Shown here in pieces: positions 15,856-18,241 of a DNA stretch of 18,241 nucleotides. The notes beneath the pieces are model-generated. The model was given only the letters and a program-made list of their open reading frames with translations, did not search any database and was not told the DNA's origin. Each line of letters starts with the position of its first letter. The first letter of the stretch is position 1. The translations under genes were made by a program, and so were the position numbers. The DNA is taken from assembly GCA_046545795.1 (NCBI GenBank), contig JBKGZD010000039.1, positions 1 to 18,241 on the forward strand. The letters run 5' to 3'. Origin of the DNA: JAGXLC01 sp046545795 (GTDB lineage Bacteria > Bacteroidota > Bacteroidia > Bacteroidales > UBA12077).

Positions 15856-16557
15856 TTATTCACCAACAACTACTTTTGAAAATCTTAATACCTTATTGTT
15901 CAAATAATAACCTTTCTGGACGACATCAACCACTTTACCTTTCATATCTTCGCTAGGAGCAGGAATTTTTGAAACAGCTTCATGTTTATCGGTGTTAAAC
16001 TCTTCGTCTTTAGCTCCGATTTCTTTTACTCCTTTTTGCTCAAGAAGTTCCTTGAATTTGTTGTAGATTAAATGTATTCCCTCTTTTACTGCTTCAATAT
16101 CCTCAGCTTCGTCAATCGACTGTAAGGCTCTGTCAAAATCATCCATTACAGGGAGCATACTCTGTAAAATATCTTCCCCTGCATTTCTGGAGAGCTCCAT
16201 CTTTTCTTTAAGCGTTCTTCTCCTGTAATTATCGTATTCTGCTGTTAAACGTAAATATTTATCCTGTAATTCATTTAATTTCTCTTTATCTGTTTTTTCT
16301 TTTTGTTCTGATTTTTCCTTTTCAGCATCCTTTTGTTCTTCTTGTTTATCTTCTTGTTTTTTCTCTTTTTGGGAGCTTGCCTCTTTTTCTTGTTTAACCT
16401 TCTTTTTCTCTTCTTTTTTCTTTTTACTGTTTTCTTCCTTTTGCTGTTGCTGAGCATCTTCCTGCTTCTGTTCTTGTTCCTGTTCTTTCTGCTCTTGCTC
16501 CTTTTGTTTCTGTGTATCTTTTTCTTTGTCCTTCATTTTATCTTCTTGTTTCTTCAT
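15856..16557 (-). CDS. grpE: Nucleotide exchange factor GrpE with long charged N-terminal tail
   Basis: Dimeric factor that releases ADP from DnaK, working with DnaJ from the next gene. The conserved part starts at about residue 94: a long dimerisation helix (LQDKYLRLTAEYDNYRRRT, 97-115), a four-helix region (MLPVMDDFDRALQSI) and the C-terminal beta-domain that contacts DnaK (HEAVSKIPAP, GYYLNNKVLRFSKVVV). Residues 1-93 are unusual: 80 of 93 are K, E, Q or D. Many GrpE proteins have an acidic tail, but this one is long and mixed-charge, bringing the length to 233 aa against about 190-200 for the usual protein. Met8 is an alternative start that would remove only 7 residues. It is first in the grpE-dnaJ operon. 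No CIRCE element is present upstream. Confidence 0.95.
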   Translation of the reverse strand: MKKQEDKMKDKEKDTQKQKEQEQKEQEQEQKQEDAQQQQKEENSKKKKEEKKKVKQEKEASSQKEKKQEDKQEEQKDAEKEKSEQKEKTDKEKLNELQDKYLRLTAEYDNYRRRTLKEKMELSRNAGEDILQSMLPVMDDFDRALQSIDEAEDIEAVKEGIHLIYNKFKELLEQKGVKEIGAKDEEFNTDKHEAVSKIPAPSEDMKGKVVDVVQKGYYLNNKVLRFSKVVVGE

Positions 16558-16582
16558 ATGGTTATTTTTAATTTTTTAAAGG

Positions 16583-16604
16583 TACTATGGAACATACCAT
16601 GGTA
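16583..16604 (-). promoter_or_regulatory. Hairpin in the grpE leader
   Basis: TACTATGG (16583-16590) pairs with CCATGGTA (16597-16604) over 8 bp, with one position forming a wobble or mismatch depending on strand, and a 6-nt loop. It contains the palindrome TACCATGGTA (16595-16604) and lies 25 bp before the grpE start. The position suits an operator or RNA structure controlling a heat-shock operon, but it matches no element I know. Confidence 0.3.
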
Positions 16605-16673
16605 AAATAAACATTTCCTTTTGTGATATTACTATTTATTATATCATGGACGTTTCATATTGTTAATGTTGTT

Positions 16674-16712
16674 TTAGCTGATACAATTTTTATTACGTAT
16701 TCTTCTTTTCAT
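16674..16712 (-). CDS. Possible 12-codon leader ORF before grpE
   Basis: On the minus strand GGAGG (16719-16723) sits 6 nt before an ATG that opens a basic 12-residue frame, MKRRIRNKNCIS, ending in TAA at 16674-16676. It lies in the 263-bp murA-grpE gap. A strong Shine-Dalgarno is uncommon in this phylum, which is why I list it, but it may be chance. No function is proposed. Confidence 0.2.
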   Translation of the reverse strand: MKRRIRNKNCIS

Positions 16713-16820
16713 AGAATACCTCCAACTCCTAAAAGTTGTCAAATTATTTGCCAAAATATTTACAGAGGACAAAATGACACTACTAAAATTATTTCAGATG
16801 CAAATTTGGCAAAAAAATGT

Positions 16821-18125
16821 TTATATGCGTTGAATATCAGCGCCAATCGCATTAAGCCTGAGGTCTATCTGCTCGTATCCCCGGTCTATTTGTTCTATGT
16901 TGTGTATAGTGCTTTGCCCGTCGGCATTGAGTGCTGCAATTAACAGAGCCACGCCTGCCCTAATGTCAGGAGAAGTCATCTCTGTTGCTCTTAATTTTAT
17001 TTTATGGTCTTGACCGATCACGGTAGCTCTATGAGGGTCACAGAGAATAATCTGGGCACCCATATCAATTAATTTGTCAACAAAAAAGAGCCTGCTTTCA
17101 AACATTTTTTGATGAATTAGGACACTTCCCCTGGCCTGGGTTGCCACAACAAGCATTACACTGAGCAAATCAGGTGTTAAGCCTGGCCACGGGGCATCTG
17201 CAATTGTCATTATTGAACCATCTATGAATGTTTCAATTTCGTAGTTTGCATGACTTGGTATGCTTATATCATCATTTTTCTGATGAATATGGATACCTAA
17301 TCTTTGGAAAGCATTGGGGATTATACCCAGGTTTTCATAGGACACATTTTTTATTGTTATTTCGGAATGTGTCATTGCTGCCAGACCTATAAAGCTTCCA
17401 ACTTCAATCATGTCGGGCAATATAGTATGGCTGCATCCGCTCATTTCTTTGACGCCTTCTATAGTTAAAAGATTAGAGCCTACCCCGGATATTTTTGCTC
17501 CCATTCTGTTGAGCATTTTGCACAACTGTTGAATATATGGTTCACAGGCAGCATTGTATATTACTGTTTTGCCTTCTGCTAAAACGGCAGCCATTATGAT
17601 ATTAGCAGTTCCCGTCACAGATGCTTCTTCAAGCAGCATTGAGCTACCTTTCAATTTTGTACTTTCTACTCTATAAAAATTTTCTTTATGAGAATATTTG
17701 AATTTTGCCCCGAGATTTTCAAATCCCTGGAAATGAATATCAAGTCTTCTTCTTCCAATTTTATCACCACCAGGCCGGGGAATATATCCTTTTCCAAAAC
17801 GGGATAGCAATGGACCCATAATCATTATAGACCCTCTCAGACCTTCCGCCTGTTTGCTGAATTCTGCAGAATGCAAATAGTCGAAGTCAATGTTTTTGGC
17901 AGTTATCTTAAAAGTTCCTTTTTTTTCTTTTTCTACCTCAACTCCCAGGTTTTTTATCAGCTCTAAAAGTTTGTTGACATCCCGTATGTCCGGGATGTTG
18001 TGGATTGTTACAGTTTCGGATGTAAGTAATGAAGCGCAAATAACCTGTAGAGCTTCATTTTTAGCGCCCTGGGGATAGATTTCACCTTTTAGGGAACGGC
18101 CGCCATTAATTATGAATGATCCCAT
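16821..18125 (-). CDS. murA: UDP-N-acetylglucosamine 1-carboxyvinyltransferase
   Basis: Transfers enolpyruvate from PEP to UDP-GlcNAc, the first committed step of peptidoglycan synthesis, in the cytosol. The protein (434 aa) has the EPSP-synthase-like double-domain fold. The substrate motif GAKNEA (20-25) is intact. In the active-site loop RPGGDKIGRRRLD (117-129), Asp121 replaces the Cys (Cys115 in E. coli) that fosfomycin alkylates. This natural change is known in several bacterial groups and makes the enzyme insensitive to the drug while keeping activity. The gene starts 20 bp after the preceding gene on the same strand, so the two are probably co-transcribed. No hairpin terminator was found between murA and grpE. 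Confidence 0.97.
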   Translation of the reverse strand: MGSFIINGGRSLKGEIYPQGAKNEALQVICASLLTSETVTIHNIPDIRDVNKLLELIKNLGVEVEKEKKGTFKITAKNIDFDYLHSAEFSKQAEGLRGSIMIMGPLLSRFGKGYIPRPGGDKIGRRRLDIHFQGFENLGAKFKYSHKENFYRVESTKLKGSSMLLEEASVTGTANIIMAAVLAEGKTVIYNAACEPYIQQLCKMLNRMGAKISGVGSNLLTIEGVKEMSGCSHTILPDMIEVGSFIGLAAMTHSEITIKNVSYENLGIIPNAFQRLGIHIHQKNDDISIPSHANYEIETFIDGSIMTIADAPWPGLTPDLLSVMLVVATQARGSVLIHQKMFESRLFFVDKLIDMGAQIILCDPHRATVIGQDHKIKLRATEMTSPDIRAGVALLIAALNADGQSTIHNIEQIDRGYEQIDLRLNAIGADIQRI

Positions 18126-18145
18126 TTTGTGAGTTTTTCAGCGCT

Positions 18146-18241
18146 TTAGTTTTGATTATTATTGTTATAGTTGTTCTGTTTATTGCTCTGTTTATTACTT
18201 TGTTTATTGTTTTGTTTGCTGTTCTTTTTGTTACTCTTTTT
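18146..18241 (-). CDS. 3' end of the gene before murA, probably DUF4290 (partial)
   Basis: An open frame enters from the right edge on the minus strand and ends at TAA 18146-18148, giving 31 residues, all K, N, Q, S or Y. The sequence is a run of NKQS/NKQN-like repeats ending in YNNNNQN. In Bacteroidota a DUF4290 protein with a low-complexity K/N-rich tail commonly precedes murA, and the 20-bp spacing fits. The assignment rests on this context, since the folded domain is outside the window. Confidence 0.5.
   Translation of the reverse strand, partial: KKSNKKNSKQNNKQSNKQSNKQNNYNNNNQN
18173..18241 (-). repeat. Degenerate 12-bp tandem repeat
   Basis: On the plus strand the units GTTCTGTTTATT (18173-18184), GCTCTGTTTATT (18185-18196), ACTTTGTTTATT (18197-18208) and GTTTTGTTTGCT (18209-18220) follow each other, then decay toward the window edge. 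In the minus-strand gene they encode the repeated NKQS/NKQN tail. Confidence 0.8.

Noticed and set aside
16333..16605. Plus-strand frame rich in Leu and Phe, resembling a membrane protein
   Set aside because: It is the exact antisense of the K/E/Q-rich GrpE tail; purine-rich lysine and glutamate codons read as Phe and Leu on the other strand.
16558..16820. CIRCE/HrcA operator before grpE-dnaJ
   Set aside because: The TTAGCACTC-N9-GAGTGCTAA motif is not present, and the TACCATGGTA palindrome does not resemble it.
16623..16943. 106-codon plus-strand frame with a hydrophobic start
   Set aside because: It needs a GTG start, overlaps the murA coding sequence antisense by about 120 bp, and shows no recognisable domain.
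1..18241. Mobile element, CRISPR array, prophage or defence island
   Set aside because: No transposase, integrase, spaced direct repeats, phage structural gene or defence-type gene was found; the only repeats are hairpins, one 9-bp pair and the 12-bp coding repeat at the right edge.

Overview
The window is a stretch of chromosome from a member of the Bacteroidota (Bacteroidetes). The evidence is a 286-residue primary sigma factor without region 1.1, promoters of the Bacteroidota type (-33 TTG, -7 TAnnTTTG), a second divergent EF-G, a DUF5686 outer-membrane protein, an acidic-tailed surface-type lipoprotein, MurA with Asp in place of the active-site Cys, and AT-rich DNA. The order (Marinilabiliales/Bacteroidales versus Cytophagales) cannot be settled from the sequence.

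Layout, left to right. Positions 1-441 hold the 3' end of a probable KilA-N-type gene, a hairpin terminator and tRNA-His on the minus strand. An EF-G paralog (EF-G2 type) follows on the plus strand to 2604. A bidirectional terminator separates it from a minus-strand block: dinB (DNA polymerase IV), a short-chain dehydrogenase, rpoD and a periplasmic HtrA/Deg protease, with strong terminators after rpoD and the protease. A 491-bp AT-rich gap separates the protease from divergent dapF. dapF converges on uvrB. A second divergent gap leads to an RluB/RsuA-type pseudouridine synthase and a shortened DUF5686 protein. The rest is on the minus strand: a SUMF1-fold lipoprotein, dnaJ, grpE, murA and the 3' tail of the gene before murA (probably DUF4290).

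Most genes are housekeeping: translation and its RNAs (tRNA-His, EF-G2, pseudouridine synthase), DNA repair (dinB, uvrB), transcription (rpoD), protein quality control (HtrA, GrpE-DnaJ) and cell wall synthesis (DapF makes meso-diaminopimelate, MurA begins UDP-MurNAc synthesis). GrpE and DnaJ are adjacent and act together on DnaK, which is not in the window. The sigma factor and three good matches to its expected promoter lie in the same window.

I see no phage, insertion sequence, CRISPR array, toxin-antitoxin pair or defence system. The points most worth following are the EF-G paralog that has lost the catalytic His of switch II, the DUF5686 protein with a large in-frame internal deletion, and the 93-residue K/E/Q/D tail on GrpE.
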